Counted from the stretch's first letter, positions 1 to 14,722 are shown. The stretch is DNA of 64,000 bases from Mya arenaria (GCF_026914265.1 NC_069131.1:2887501-2951500), one strand, 5' to 3'. Translations and numbers: made by a program. Notes: generated by a model not told the origin, from the letters alone.

Positions 1-3000
1 ACTATACGTAACTCGTTAATATGTATAAAACAGAATTTACAAACAAAAAACTCATTCTTATTTCAGCTCTGTTGCAACTGACATAAATTATTTCTTACAA
101 GTTGTTAGAATTAGTATGTTTACCTCCAAAAAAATCCAAACTGCAGAAGGCACGTATGTGTTTCTTGTATCGTTTTGTTTGCCCAAAATGAGCGATATCT
201 TGTCTTAAAGATTAAAAGTGAGCTAACACGATTACAGACTTTTTGTAAACGTGTACATGAGACATAAAAATGCGTAACGAGTCCGTTTATTAAACGTCAA
301 AGTAAAACATAGTTTAAATACTTCGTGGATATGCATCGCAAGCTTTAACAATTTGATGTATGTCGTTCAAATACTAAATTAAATGTTTTAAAGACTTATT
401 TCTAAAATTATATATTTTAATAATTGGTGTTTAAGAATTTCGTTATTAACTTATTCAAATGCTATGATATTTCCATCCGGATAGGGAAATAAACTGTCTG
501 CATTCGGATTATAGGATTTGTTTTGATCATGCAATTATACATTGGGTATGTATTCATTCTCATTCATCAGTGGTTTTATAATGATATTTCTAACGCATAG
601 AATCATCACTCGAGTGGAGAGATAAGGTTGGTTTAAGCCGATTAAGAATAGTTCGTTCTCAAGAGGTTTAACACGTTCTCAAAGGCAGATAAACAAATAT
701 CTGCTATTGATATCTACTGTATAAACATACACTTGGTCGTATCCTTTTAATCTTTAAGATGCTGGTACAGATAGGTAGACACATTTAGCAGTTAGTTTCC
801 TGCTTCGAGAGTTATTGCAAATATCAGGATAATTATATTGTATTAATTTTGATTTACTGTTATAGTATTATTGATGGCATTTTTAAATAAACCAAATTGA
901 CAATACTATTATCATATGCTATATTAAAGGGGTTATTTTTGTCTATAATAACAAAGTGTTTTTCCTTAAATAAGAAAATGTCTGTATAATAATGCTTTAA
1001 GTAAAGTCTTTAACAATAACGCATTAAATTTCACTGAACTAGTCGCAACTTTTGCATCAGCCAAGCCTGGTCTGGCCTGGCATTTAAAGATGAATGGTTA
1101 AAGGATATATATACAAGCGCCACATGTAACAAGTTTCTTCGAAATCCTCAAGACAACTAAAGCAGTAATTCAAACTAAATTCATGATGCACGTACATTAC
1201 GTATCTGCAATAAACTAAGTCGACAACACATAAGAATCAATTATTACTAATATCTTCTTTAAATCAACTTGAGTGTTTCGTTGCTTGTTCCAAAATCATA
1301 TTTCCATTTAAGTTTTATAATTACTTAGCATCGCATGAAAGTGAGTATCTGAAGAATGTTTTAAAAATGCAGTCAACTAGTTAATCAAAGTGTCTGAAGT
1401 ACCCTCCATGTGTGAACGACATCAACCTTAAATAGGCTCTATTTTAATCAAGTGAAGATAACTGCTAAACATGTAAAAGATAATAACCTCAACAAGAAGC
1501 CAATAACTAGAATGGATAAGCCGAAATACAAAGTATAACCACGGTATTAGGAAGTAATATCACCGTAGCAGCTAATCAGAAAAAATGCACTTAGACTGTT
1601 AAATGGTGAAATGCTAAATAACATTTAAAATATTAGATATCTCTGCTTAATTTGTTTACGCCCATGTCATTTTTCAGAAATAGCGATACGGGTAACGGTG
1701 TAAGTTCATGTTTTACATAATTAAACGAAAAAGGTCTTTATATGCAAAGTTTAAGATTAAAACTACTAAACGAAGGTGATGTGACGCACAATGACCAAGT
1801 TCTGGTACAAAGGGGACACTTAGGGCTACAATCTGATACAAGCCAAGCTATTATGCAAGTATGTGGACTCTGTGGGGGGGGGGGAGCGGATTAAATAATA
1901 CTCGGGTATAGTAATACTATAAGTCAGAAAGTAAGTAAGTAAGTTTGACATTGACATGTGCACAACACAAATGATATTCACAAAACAATAAGTCACCTTA
2001 ATGTTAACATTTCTCAAGCATTGGTACATATATTAACTTATATAAGTATGTTAGTCGCGGTCCTGTTTCTCTTAAGCAAATAGTGTGTACTATTAAAAAT
2101 TAAAAGTACTCATAAAGATTTCCAGAATACCGAACAGTTAATGTGTTAATCTAACTTCCTTCAGTAAATGAGGATACTTGGTCGGTTATACAATGTTAAA
2201 ACATATACATGTTTGATACAAAATTAAATGACACAAGACATACTAATACAAGTATAAATGCTATGCATACAGTGTACTTTTTCTTAGAGCATAAGCTTTC
2301 ACATTATTTCAATAACTACCTCATTTTTTTAATTCACTAAAAACGCTAATTTTTCGATGTCAGTAAGATAAATGAAATGATCTTCAGAAAGCACAGGACC
2401 GATGCATGAAATTATTGTATTAGTATACAATGAGCACTTTAATACAGAATAACACTCATTTTCAACCTCTTGGGCTTCGCCTAGTCTACAAAATCTTGCA
2501 TCCAAAGGTTCACCTAGATAGATACCGCCCAGTTTCTATTCTTAAAGGTAACATACCAGTACGTGTTTGGGCCAGCAAAGAACGTTCATTTTTGGTCAGG
2601 CCTAAGTCCAAATAGCTTTCGTATTTAAAGTATCGCTTTAATACCGTATACGTTCTTAATTTCGACATAGATTAGACCCCTCTTGACAAAATGTTTATAT
2701 AGTGGTTTGTTATTGAAACTGTCTATATGCCCTATGTGTGTCACGATCTTCTGAAACTCGCTTTACCAATTACAAGTTCACCTGTTATAGTCCATTTAAA
2801 ACACCTGGGTGCACAGTCCGTTTAGGTTCATGAGCACGAGCCTATTCCAGAGGCGCAACATGTTAATCCAACGTCTATTACGGGTTAGGATATAAGCCAG
2901 TGTTGCCAGTAAGCGCAATTTCCACTAAATTGTTAACGGGTGATATGTCTCGAAAGCAGAAGACCATTCATTTGAAGTGAGTGTGCCTTATCACACTCAA

Positions 3001-3364
3001 ACTGCTGTTTGTGAATACATGTATATTAAAATGAGAAAGGGTTGAATGTTATATAACCATGACTTAGAACATTATCATTTTGAGTTTGGTTGAATTTTGA
3101 CAATATAAGTGCATTAACTCCGTACAGAAACTTCCTAATGACTTTTTGTTATCCTGGTACGGATATTGACATAGCAATGCTCAGTTTTCAGAGCGAACAA
3201 TGCATTTTGGCCAGGTGTTTACATAGACCCGTACCGTTTTGATAAACAGCCTATTCACAACACATTGTATTACATTGTCAAGAGTGTGTGGAAATTATTG
3301 GATACGTGCAAAGATGCGCCCTAAAGTGCAACCATTCTAAGGTCTCTCCCTGCTAGTAATATGC
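1..3364. other. AT-rich stretch without supported genes
   Basis: No exon-like frame with splice signals, no RNA gene and no clear repeat. There is a short G run at about 1875. The frames at 1826-2029 and 2430-2615 are within chance expectation. Confidence 0.6.
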
Positions 3365-3792
3365 TTTTCTAATTGCTGGACATTAATTAATTTGTATTTA
3401 TTTAGTAATAGATGACCGCATTACGACCATGCCTTGATGTCTTATTATAGTTCCTGTACACATTCAAGTACCCTTGATTCCACCGGATGATCATGTGCTG
3501 ATCAAGTTTTTATCTAACTTGTACAGTTTTATGTACACTTGATAAGATTGTTTGCATTTCTAATATCAACATGTGCGAACAAGCCTAGTAGCTAAATCTA
3601 TAACATTTGCCTTCTTAAGCTAGAGACACAATGTTAAGGATGTACAGTTTCTAGTACAAGTGATCCAATGTTTACATTAAATAATCAGATATGTGTACGA
3701 GTCCAGGAGTCCCTGAAGGGACGCAAAGTCCAAGACCAAACCAAGCACAAAACGAAACACAGACAACCGTAAAAAAATCATCATCATCATTG

Positions 3793-3834
<42 letters not shown>

Positions 3835-3862
3835 GCATCAGCATCATCATCAGCATCATCAG
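3365..3862 (+). mobile_element. Dispersed repeat with (TCA)n tail, copy 1
   Basis: Shares TTTGTATTTATTTAGTAAT, GATCATGTGCTGAT, AACAAGCC.AGTAGC and GAGACACAATGTT with copies at 12 and 14 kb, in the same order, and ends in (TCA)n with some GCA units (3777-3862). The most diverged of the three. Poly-Ser and poly-Met frames across it are artefacts. Confidence 0.6.
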
Positions 3863-6800
3863 ACCAATTTAAGTTTATATGGTTATTTTTAATTAGTTCT
3901 GTAATTATTTTTTTAGCTCATGTTGAATTGATTTTTATCTACGAAATTATTTAGTTTTATATTCGCTGCGGTAATTGTGCCATTTCAAAGAGAAGATGAA
4001 AGTCAAATCACATTTTTGGTTTTTATTAATTGTATGTACTGTTTGAATTGTTGTTGTGCGCATGAATATGAGGAATTATTATAGTACAATTCTGTTAATC
4101 TTTAGTTTTATTCTCGAAAATAATAAATACTTTTATTTTGAGTAAATATGTTGAAAGGGAATTCGTGAAATATATTTTAGCGACTAGTTCACTTTGTTGT
4201 TTTATGAGTTTCATTGAAATCAACATTTAGGTAGAATGTGCACACAAAAGCAAAGTATTACATTGATGATTTGGTTGAGTTTAAACGATTAATTTATCTG
4301 CTTCCATTGTAGACAAATTTAAAAAGAAGATTTGGTTATCAATTACGAACCATAATTGACACATTTTAATTCACAGTATCGTATATTGTGGAAAGATCGA
4401 AGTTGCAGAGAGCGGACAACTGCAAATTGAGACCCTTAAAATGAGGAATAAAGGCGATAATAGGGGAGGAATTTTTTTATGCCCCAATGTAACCATTTAT
4501 ATTGAATTTATTCATACTATTTTGGTTACAATCAGTCTGTCAGGATGGTGTGCATTTATATAAGTTTTATGAAGCAAAGTAATTTATGATACATCTGTTC
4601 ATGAATTATGATCGAAAGCAGGTGGTTAAGGCTATTTCACTCTTAAGGAAAAGCAGGTTGACTATGCCAGCCTTTAAATTTACCTAAAGCTGAGAAATAA
4701 TCAGGATAATCGGTTAATGCATTTGTCATTGTAACATAATGTGATGCATTTTCAGCGGAAGAGTGTTTAAATCAGATGAGGATAAATAAATGTAAGTGGC
4801 AACACCACAAGGCATTTGAAGGTGACAGTGACAATGGCAGGACTGTTCTGCAAGCATCACAACAATTACTACAATATACAATATCCCCCAACAGTTGCAC
4901 CATCTCTACAGGTATACACCATTCTTAACCTTTGTTTACAAGCATAGTTCAAGTATATAATCCCCCAGGAATATGCGAAGGGATGTAGGCAAATTTTATA
5001 CAAACAACAGAAAAATAATTCACATTTAACAAAAACCCAATTAAAAATTAATAATAACAAATTCCTTGTAAATGCATTTTGTAAATACCCATATCCTGAA
5101 AAAACTTATCTCTACCTACGTATTGATAGTACATGCACTTATTTCAGAGGCTGTCCTGAAATTCCGTCGTTTCTCACGACACAGGTACAAGAGATATAAA
5201 CCGCCTGGATGGGGAGTGGATCGGACAGAGATGGTGGAAGGGAAATGAGGAGGGAAATGAGGCAGGCACCGGGATGAAAAATACAAAACAGTATTATGTT
5301 AAAAACCCTTAATTGTTAATGCAGGAGCTTTAACTAAAGTATTGTTCAATGATATAACTCTTATTTCAAGTCGTATTTTGTTTGTTCATTTATACAGTGA
5401 CAGTCTGTGTGTATTATGACATGTCTATGAATTATAACAACATTTTGATAATACTGTTCAGGGGTATTATCCAAATTCCGTGATAACCCCTTCGTTTAAA
5501 TATTAAAAGGACTAATAATAAAAAAATGTAATATCAAATGGCTTATTTTCTTATGTAGGAATTTGTCAATATATAATATGCCTGTAGGTTTACGGTATAT
5601 TTTCTCTGCATTTTGTTTTATCTCTGAAGACAAACCAAGACCAAATCTTTTGTTTACCTATCATGTTCTGTTGTCATTGAGCATGACAATCCAGCTGAAT
5701 GAGAATAGGGACGAAAGATGATCTCGGCACCAAGCTGGTTAAATGTCGGCTATTAAAAATATGCCGACATCGGCCCGAGGTCGAACCGTGTTGCACATCC
5801 GACATCGGCCCGATGTAAATGCTAATGTCGGGCCGATGAAGTGTTCCATATCGGCCCGACATCGGGAATATATAAAATGTTTACTTTGTAGCTATTTCTA
5901 AACCTACGTCTGAGTCCATATCGATAGATGGCGTAGCAATAGTGTCAGTGTCCTTGGATCGTCACAGAAATGTTACGGCTGATTTTGCAACGTTAAACAT
6001 TCCGGGACTGTACTGGTATTTTCAAGAACTGATTCAAATTGCAAAGTGTATACAGTTTCTATAACACGTTTTAATATGATCGACTCGATTTCATTTTGAT
6101 GCATAGAGTACATGTATTTAAGTTAAAAAAGACATGAAATGTAAGTTTGACGTTTATTGTAGACTGGAAATAAGAACGAAGATGGGTAAATATCAAACAT
6201 TAGTTTGTATTTGCGCCTAGAAAGCAAATCAAGGAAAAAATAAGGATTTTATAAATGAATGAAAAATGAGCTGTGTAAAGATCAATTTAGGAATTATACT
6301 TAAGAGTAAGGACTGCTGATTATGGTAGTATTAGAAAGGTTGGATCTTGATCATATTAGCTATTGGGCTTAACAAATTGAATAGGTCATATTTTTTATTG
6401 TATGGAGTTTGGGGAATAAAGAGATTTTTTACGAGATACGGTCACAGTGAAAGTCGACGTTATTTTATAAAGACAAAGTCAAGCTGCCCGCATCAGGCAG
6501 TATCAAATTCGTAAATGAATATATGTGTAAGGTTTGTAATTCGGAAATCAAACCTTTAAGTAATAGTTATTGTATCCATTTACCGAGTTATTGAATTTAT
6601 ACGCAAGCGCGTCAGTGGCAGTGTTAATTACAACGACTAATAAATACTGTGTTTTTATGTAAAAATCATTGTCAGCACACTATATTTTTTATATAACGCG
6701 GCTAAGTTACGCCTTCTTGTTAACAAGTGAGCATTACCGTACAATAGTATGACGATGTTATCCGTACAACGATAGATTTATCATTATCAAATCTCTGATG

Positions 6801-7199
6801 TTTGTGAATGCCGTGTGAGTTAGTGATAAGAAGAAAGCAAAGTAAACACTCTCAAACGCGGTACAAAAGGGCAGTCATAATCTTGAATGTATCAAGAGGC
6901 AGGCGCGGATTCTTTTACGCTATGGCATGCAAATGGAAATTTAAGTTCCGTAAGTATTAATCTCATTTATGGATCTATAATTTAGGTTTGGAATTCGGCG
7001 ATGAACATTTTAAAAGGTAATTCCTGATCTAAAATCGTTATAAAATCATTTATTTGTATAATAAGTTAACGGGAGGCTCAAAACAGCATGCACTACAAGG
7101 CCTGATGTAGTAGACCAGGCAAGCTGTTGCCTGATTGGGTGGCTTTTATATTTAAGGTCTTAGTCACAGCTTTGTCATAGAGTGAAGCTAAGGGCTCAC
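3863..7199. other. AT-rich stretch, only the 5.74-5.87 kb cluster noted
   Basis: Apart from the GACATCGGCCCGA cluster I see no coding or RNA feature. Short frames are unsupported. Confidence 0.55.
5740..5868. repeat. Cluster of GACATCGGCCCGA words in both orientations
   Basis: CCGACATCGGCCCGAGG (5763), CCGACATCGGCCCGATGT (5799), ATGTCGGGCCGATG (5825) and ATCGGCCCGACATCGGG (5850) alternate in direction over 130 bases. GC-rich in an AT-rich setting, probably the core of an inverted-repeat element. Confidence 0.75.
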
Positions 7200-9010
7200 T
7201 AATCGCAGAACCAATGGTCAAATTGACAGAGACAATCATTGAAAAGACAATGAAAGACAAATAATTAACTGATTTAGTAGAAAAATTCCCCGTCCCAGCC
7301 GACGTCCCAAATTTGAATCATCCAAAAGTAATCCTGAAATATCGAGGATTTGGAAGCCAAAACGCATTCTGTTTTCGATTTCAAAAGATATAGCAATTTT
7401 CACTTATACCTATGGTACCTATCGCGCAGGTCATTGATGGTTTGGTTGCTTGACAAGATTGCCAAGAAAAAAAACATTTAGATGCTCTTATGACAACATT
7501 AGTTGATATTGTGGAAAATGCAGATGCAAATGCATACAGGCGTGAATCTATCAAGAGCAACTTGAACGATGAAAATCAGGCAATATATTCAAATACCAAT
7601 CATGTCACTCAGATGTTATTCGCGGACAATAATACTGGCCAGTTAAAATCGATTACTGAGTTGCTCAAAATTTGAATAAATTTCCGTGTAGGGAAATATA
7701 GACATACACCCTACATGAAAGACCGTGCTTTCCATAAATCAGGTCCTTTTAGGACACCGCCCATAACCACCAGGATTCCCTCAGACACAGAGGGGAGGGC
7801 ACATCATCGACGAGGATAGGCCACGGGAGAGTCCAATGTGAATCCCAAACAAAATACAAGACATTAACCTAAATCTGCGATGCGACCGACGTGAGTCACT
7901 CTTACATTGTTTTCATTCATTAACAAGGAGGCAGACTAAATCAGTTTGGTACAAAATGGAAAAAACTGACCACTGACAAGCTGTTAGACACTGTCCATGG
8001 CTGTACCATTTAATTTACTGAAATGCCAAATCAGACACATGTACGTGAATCCAAATTAAATTCAGAAGAGTCAGTAGTGCTGGATGGTAAAATAAAGAAT
8101 AATATTTACTTAACGGAGTCATTTAGCCGCCAGAACATTGTGATCGAGAATTCATTTCGACAGTGTTTTAGGCCCAAATCTAATGGTACTTATAAAGTGA
8201 TATTTAGTTTAAAATACCTTAATGAGAATGTCGAGTACAAACATTTTAAATTTGCTCTCGGCTTATAACACCTTGTTGTTTCACGGCGTCAATATTGAAT
8301 TTTAAAGCTGCAAATTACACTGTGAACGTATCTAAACAATTTTGGAAATACATACGATTACCATTATAAGGTAAGCCCTACCATTAAACTTTTCAGGCGG
8401 TTTAGCCTGTGCACCACGGAGGCCTACCAAACTTCTCAAGCATCTATTTTCATGTTTACGTATGAAAAGTTTTCAGTCTGTGGTGTATTTTGATGACTTG
8501 AATCTACAAGCTACTACTTACGCCGAAATACGCAAGAATTGCTTGCAAAGATAGGCTTCATTATGAACCATGAGAAATCAGAGTTTATACCGAGACAGCA
8601 ACTTGTCTTTTTTTGAATTAATTCTTCATTCAATGACTATGACCATTTCACTTTCAAAACAGAAAGTGCAAACTAATACGATAGCTATACAAACATTATT
8701 TAGAAATTAACGCTGAATTACTTGGGTTAAAAGCCGAAAAACACATCAAAGTAAGAGTTGACAAGTCCACGGTAGTCGCATATATAAATCATTTGGGTGG
8801 TACTCGCTCAAACCAATACAATGCTATGTAACGTGCACTTTAGTAATATGCTTGTCAGCATGATATAAGGCTAACTGCGGAGCATGTACCAGAAAAATTC
8901 AATTACCTTGCATATAAACTAGCAGAGTATTTCACGGCAATACAAGGATTTCACAACAGTTTATTTTTCAGACTGATATACCTTTTTGCTGTTAGGCTGA
9001 ATCACCAGAA
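7200..9010 (+). mobile_element. DIRS-like (tyrosine-recombinase type) retroelement fossil
   Basis: Scattered frames match the order of a DIRS-type element: a possible gag-like part at about 7.2-7.7 kb, the region before and at the start of reverse transcriptase around 7.9-8.3 kb (peptide YLNENVEYKHFKF), RT palm words near 8.40-8.52 kb, and RNase H-like sequence at about 8.74-8.99 kb. No recombinase and no recognisable terminal repeats are visible. It is heavily broken, with on the order of ten or more disruptions, and looks old. The family assignment comes from recalled similarity to bivalve DIRS elements. Confidence 0.6.
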
Positions 9011-12000
9011 AGGCTATTACTTTTCCTGGATATAGATCCAGGATCTGTATGTGTAGATGCATTTCATGTTGACTGGTCCAAATATGGATTTTATGCTTTC
9101 ACTACTCACTTTTCAGTCTGATAGACTGAAAGCTATTATTTGCCCACGACAAGGCAGAAGGATTGCTAGCTGTCCGTTGCTGATGGAAATGTGTTTCGAG
9201 TCAATGTAGCGAATTCCAACACAAAAACTCCTTCTGATACTGGCATATACAAAAGACAAACAACACCCTTTATACCAGAAAACAAAAGGTGTAAGTACGC
9301 AGTGTGTCGAGGATTATTACCAAATTCAAGGTCTTTCAGACAATGCAATTGCTGTTGTTATAACTGAGGAATTCAGCAGAAAAGCAAAATAAAACGTTTA
9401 TCAATAAGTTGAACATTTATTGCAGTGTAAATAATGTTTCAGTTTCCTAATATGTTGTTTCACATTTTATTAATTTCCTTAAAATTTAAACCTATAGTCA
9501 TGCGCGTAGACTGTACGCAAATACAAAAGTGCGTAATAATTTTTGTCATACCAAAAAACAACAACCCGCATTTGAAATCAACACCGAATGAGGATAGGAG
9601 GTGAATGGGTTAAAATGCTCTTCGTCAATGAACTAATTTCGAACTGCGTAATCCCAAATCGGCCCTAGCTACGCATATGAGAGCGATTGACAAACAATGT
9701 GATTTAGTTATTCGAGTATGTTATTTCCTCCTTTGTTGTTTTACAAAACAGTTAATGCTCGGTGGGTAAGTTCTGGATTGATGAAAGGAGCATTTAGCGT
9801 GCCCCGGCCCTGCTTCGCTTTGTACACAAATGGGATGTCTCTGTGGTCATAAGATATCTCAAAAATCAGTAAACAACAGATAAGCTGATTTCTTTAAAAC
9901 TCTGTATGCTAATGGCTCTTTTTTCTGGCGAAAGAGCCAAGGCCTTACAGCTGTTAAATATTAAAAACATACGGTGGATACGGTTCCAATAAATCAATCA
10001 AATAAGTAAAAAAGATCGGTCAATCATAGCCAGCCAATTATATCTAGAAAAAATGTGCATGATCTTCAAAATGTAAATTCAATAAGTTTTATAATAAGCA
10101 GTTTTTGACTGATAGCTGATGGACTCAAGTGCAACACCCATAATGATCCCTACCGTGTCAAAATGTAACTAAAGCACTTTCGCGAATATAGTAATAATTA
10201 ATGACCGGTGTCCGCTCACGTAAAACTTTTAAAAAATGAACAGTGGTGATCCTTTGGAGAATCTCAGTGAAACTTCACCCTACAGGTTAATCTTATTTAA
10301 GGGTCTGCAGCGTTGCAAAAGTTGATTGAGGGACCAAAAGTTTAAGTGTTTTAAATAATCAACTTCTATCTAGTTTTGACGTTCAATTTTTAACAAAAAT
10401 GACTTATATATCCGATGCAACATAAAAAGCTGTAATTAGGAGCTAATAATTTTTTTACAAAAGAATATTTTATCAGATTTCCAATCAAAAAGCATTTACG
10501 CTTTCCTGGAAATGTCTTAATACAAAGAGAAAATGTGTGTGATTAAAAATGATCGGAACAGCTCAGTCAACAATGTCGTGTGGCTATGTGTTGACTGCAG
10601 CTACTTTTAAAAAGATACTTGCATTTTTGTAATCCGGAAAAGAATATTATCCTCGAAATTTCATTATTATTCTGAATAACTTTCTTATTTGACAAGACGT
10701 CATCAAGATCTCTCAAGACATTGTTCAATTAGTAGTCTGGGGCATTTTGACATAAAAACGATGTACTTATGTTGAGAGACATTTTCGTAATAATGTGAAT
10801 GCTTTTTAGTCCAAAATCTGTTAAAATCTTCTTTTGTAAAAAATGTTGAACTCGAGGCCTACCCGAAACATGTGACCAAGAATAAGAGTCTCACCCAAAA
10901 AAGATTGTTCCTCGAAACTTATTTAAAAATGTATTTGTAAAACGTTTTAGTTTTTGACCTTCCCACCCACTTTTGCATCGCTACCGGCCCTTAATCTATC
11001 AACATAATTGTCTAACTCGATAGCTCGCTGGAGATAGCCGAATTCTTTTACGATTGATGTTACTCATTCAATTTTTTTAATGAAACTCGCATCGCACAAC
11101 TACTCAGTTGTGCATATGCGCCAAAGAGCATGGAGTAATTCAAAAATCAGTTTGATCAAGTTTACTTTCGCAATACTATTTGTGCTAGTCAAATAGATAT
11201 ATCAAATAGCTGATATGCTATTTTAATAGTTTTAAGACTGTATTTAGCGACATTGGCCTATCTGAAATGTATGAATTGCATGATGGCACTTGCTTCACAG
11301 TCATATAATACACCATAAAAAGAAGCAAGAAAACACCATACAAGGAAGTGGCAAGCAATAAACAAGCAGCGCTCAGACAAGGATGTGGCAAGCAATAAAC
11401 AAGCAGCGCTGGGGAATGTGAAACAGGTCACTAAGTATTATGATAGGGCTACCAAAAAAACTAAATATGCCAGTTGTGGCGAATATTGTGCGATTTTCGG
11501 CTTTCATTATTCAAGACAACACACAAAGTAAAGTGAAATGTGTCAAGCATGATCGTGACGGTGTCATAATTAATGCAAATGGTAAATTGAAAAAGGGTTA
11601 AACTTCTTAAGATAACAGATGTATGGATATCGTTGGTAAACTTAGGCAAGTGTTTGTTAAAGTCTTAAAGACTGGGAACACTTTCTATGTTAAGCATAGA
11701 ATCTTGGGCGTACCCACAGGAATTTGATTCAGTGTTTAGTCTAAAATGATATATTATGGTCATTTTATAACCAAATACTGACAAACATAATACTTTCGAA
11801 CAAAGCCTGGTCACTCATACTATCCTTTAAATGTAATACCAACTACTACGTCAAATACCTGTTGGCGTACCTAGACATATTCAGGTATGCACGAGCGTTC
11901 AAATCTATTAAGCCTCCCCTTAAATAGCAAATGCTTAAACTTAAATCAGGATTAAATATCATAGAGAAATGAGACATTTATACATGAAACCTTTAACAGT

Positions 12001-12049
12001 TTAATTTTACAGAAAATTCATTTTTTATTGGTGTTCAAATTACTTCAGC
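9011..12049. other. No supported gene
   Basis: Right flank of the retroelement fossil, then unique AT-rich DNA with one short tandem duplication at 11.35 kb. Nothing coding is supported. Confidence 0.55.
11337..11415 (+). repeat. Short tandem duplication
   Basis: GTGGCAAGCAATAAACAAGC then AGCGCT occurs at about 11347 and again at about 11389. Confidence 0.85.
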
Positions 12050-12399
12050 CTACTACGTAATGAATGGCCATGCGCTGATAATTTATTATCTTGCATGTTC
12101 AGATTCAAGTTCACATGATACGATTGAAAGATCAAGTGCTGATAAATAATTATTTAACAGGTTCAGTTTCTTGTTCACTTAATATGAATGTTTGTATATA
12201 ATATAATGTTAGAACATGCCCAGTAGCCCAAACTGTAACGATGACCCATTTAAGAGACACAATGTTCAGCATGTTTATTTCCTATAAAATTTTGATCATT
12301 ATTTCCATCAGTTTTTAAAATGTGTGTACAAGCCTTATACGATGGGTCTCTTAATATCAGTATCATCATCATCAACATTGTCATCATCATAATCATCAT

Positions 12400-12430
<31 letters not shown>

Positions 12431-12510
12431 AGCAGCAGAAGCAGCATAATCATCATCATCATTATCATCATCATCATCACCATCATCATCACCTCCACCA
12501 CCAACAACAA
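12050..12510 (+). mobile_element. Dispersed repeat with (ATC)n tail, copy 2
   Basis: GCGCTGATAATTTATTATCT, GATTCAAGTTCACATGATAC and GAGACACAATGTTCAGCAT align with copy 3 at about 80% by eye. The tail is (ATC)n, (CAG)n, (ATC)n, then (CCA)n/(CAA)n (12357-12515). Confidence 0.7.
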
Positions 12511-12515
12511 CAACA

Positions 12516-14239
12516 AAAATGCCATAACAACTACCACAGTAGTGCATACAATTAGTAGAGGTAGCACAGATTTTAATAATTGTTGTCCAATTGTAACTGT
12601 AAATGAGATATAGCCCCATCCCGTCTTCTATATACGCCCTCTTTATTGGAAAGCTTATGGAAACGCCTGATGCATTGCTATTTCGAGCCCGGCAGCAGTA
12701 TTACTACTGAATATGACATTGAATTTGGGTTGAGTGGGCAAACAAGTACTCGATTAAGAAAGATACCCTTGGTTAGTAGTTTGTGCAACAAGTGCCTCCC
12801 ATCAAGAAGCTTTAATTTCATCCACCTTTTACTTAGATTTCTTCCCAAACTTAAGTGAGAGTATATAAGATTTGATTAAGTAACATTTGTTTGGATCCTG
12901 TAGTATTTCCTTTAATATTTGCAATACGTTTAAAATATTATAAATGGGTTTAAAAGTGGTTTTAGTAACTTTCACTTTGTATCGAGGATTTAGCCCATTT
13001 ATTGTAACGCCATATTATGTAGCCAATATGACGGTGATAACAACATTTATATATAAAACGTGTCGTTCTACGTAACTTGGTTAAGTAATCTATTGTTCAT
13101 ATATCGGTCTGCCTTCTGCGCATGCGCGGAGTTATAATGGTTGACAATTAAGACTGAGGTTGTCTATAAAGCTTACGTCATGAGCTAAAATTTAAACTAG
13201 ATGTGTAAACAAAACAGCTATTAAATCATGTTGGTTCACAATTAAAAGTTTATTATTAAAAGTTTGTGGCAATATTAAAAACAAAATGTTATTTACTTTC
13301 TTTTTTAATATGCATTTTTATAATATAAACAGCCAAGCCAATCAAACGATTTCAGTTGATCATCATGAAGAAGAAAACTAACAAAGTTCATCCCAGTACA
13401 GTATGAAAATATACCTAGGTAATCATAATAATCTAAGTATCAACATTTTGTTTATTTTAAACGAAAAGAGCCATAAACGTTCATGGTTCAGTAATTTTCC
13501 ATTTTCGGTACAAACTTCTATCATTTTTATTTGCTTTTTAACCTATTCTCAAAGCCTTGAGAATTTACCATCGCCCGACACTCGTTAATTCAGGCTCATG
13601 CAATAGCGGTTTAATTTCGCTCCGAAAAACATTGTGACTACGCAAACGATTTTGGGTTATATGCGAACACCAAATAAGTTCATTTTGACATAATCTGGTG
13701 AAAGGATTCACGGCCTGCGGCCTCACTACGCTCGCTCCATTTTTTGTTGATTGCCAAAATTATGTCTTACATAGATGAAGCACTTTTGTTATATTGCTGT
13801 GTATTCAAAACAGTTTAAATGCGTTACCACAACGCGATCCTTATTTGTATGTTATCATACGCAGGAGACAAAAGAGTTAACAATTACAACAGTTACAACA
13901 TACAATTCAGTATTAATGCGACATTGCATCCCATTTATTAATCACATGATCAGTATTTAAGTATAAGGAGAAGTAGAAGTAGAAGTATAATTATAAATAC
14001 AACTATAAACATACCTGTAATTAGATGTACCGGATAAAGACTGGGGAGGACCCTCAACCGACATTGCTATAAGTTTCCAAGTGAACTTTCATGTCAATAT
14101 GGTATACGGAAATATCAATAACACTAAAAAGCACGCATTTAGTCTAGCATTTGCTGAAATGTTTCCGAACCATCACATCACGTTTTTAAGGACTTTGGCG
14201 AGGAGGAGCACTAGCTAAGTTGCCTCCTAAAGAGCAAAT
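12516..14239. other. No supported gene
   Basis: AT-rich sequence between two copies of the (TCA)n-tailed repeat. A GC-richer palindromic word, TTCTGCGCATGCGCGGAG, occurs at about 13112. Confidence 0.5.
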
Positions 14240-14635
14240 ACTCTTTAAGTTTCTCCCTGCTTAACACAGGTTATTTTAATCGCTGAGAATGTTTGTATTT
14301 ATTTAGTGATAATATTACACCATCATATGAGTATCATGTGCTGATAACTTATTATCTTACATGTACAGATTCAAGTTCACCTGATACGATTGAATGATCA
14401 TGTGCTTATAGGTTATTATCGTATAAGGTCAGTTTCTAGTAAACTTTATATGAATGTTTGCATATAATAAAATGTTAGAACAAGCCCAGTAGCCAAAACA
14501 GTAACGATGACCCTCTTACGAGACACAATGTTCAGCATTTATATCTTGTATTACACTTGTATCATTGTTTCAATCAATTTATTAAATGTCTGTACAAGCC
14601 CAATACGATAGACCTCTTAAGATCATCATTATCAT

Positions 14636-14687
<52 letters not shown>

Positions 14688-14688
14688 G

Positions 14689-14721
<33 letters not shown>

Positions 14722-14722
14722 T
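14240..14722 (+). mobile_element. Dispersed repeat with (ATC)n(CAG)n tail, copy 3
   Basis: GTGCTGATAACTTATTATCT, TTCAAGTTCACCTGATACGA and GAGACACAATGTTCAGCATT match copy 2. The tail runs ATC to a long CAG tract (14646-14722). Overlapping poly-Ala, poly-Gln and poly-Leu frames come from the tract. Confidence 0.7.

Noticed and set aside
12250-12619. Overlapping frames of 94-105 codons on both strands
   Set aside because: They are made of ATC/CAG/CCA trinucleotide repeats read in different frames; low-complexity peptides only.
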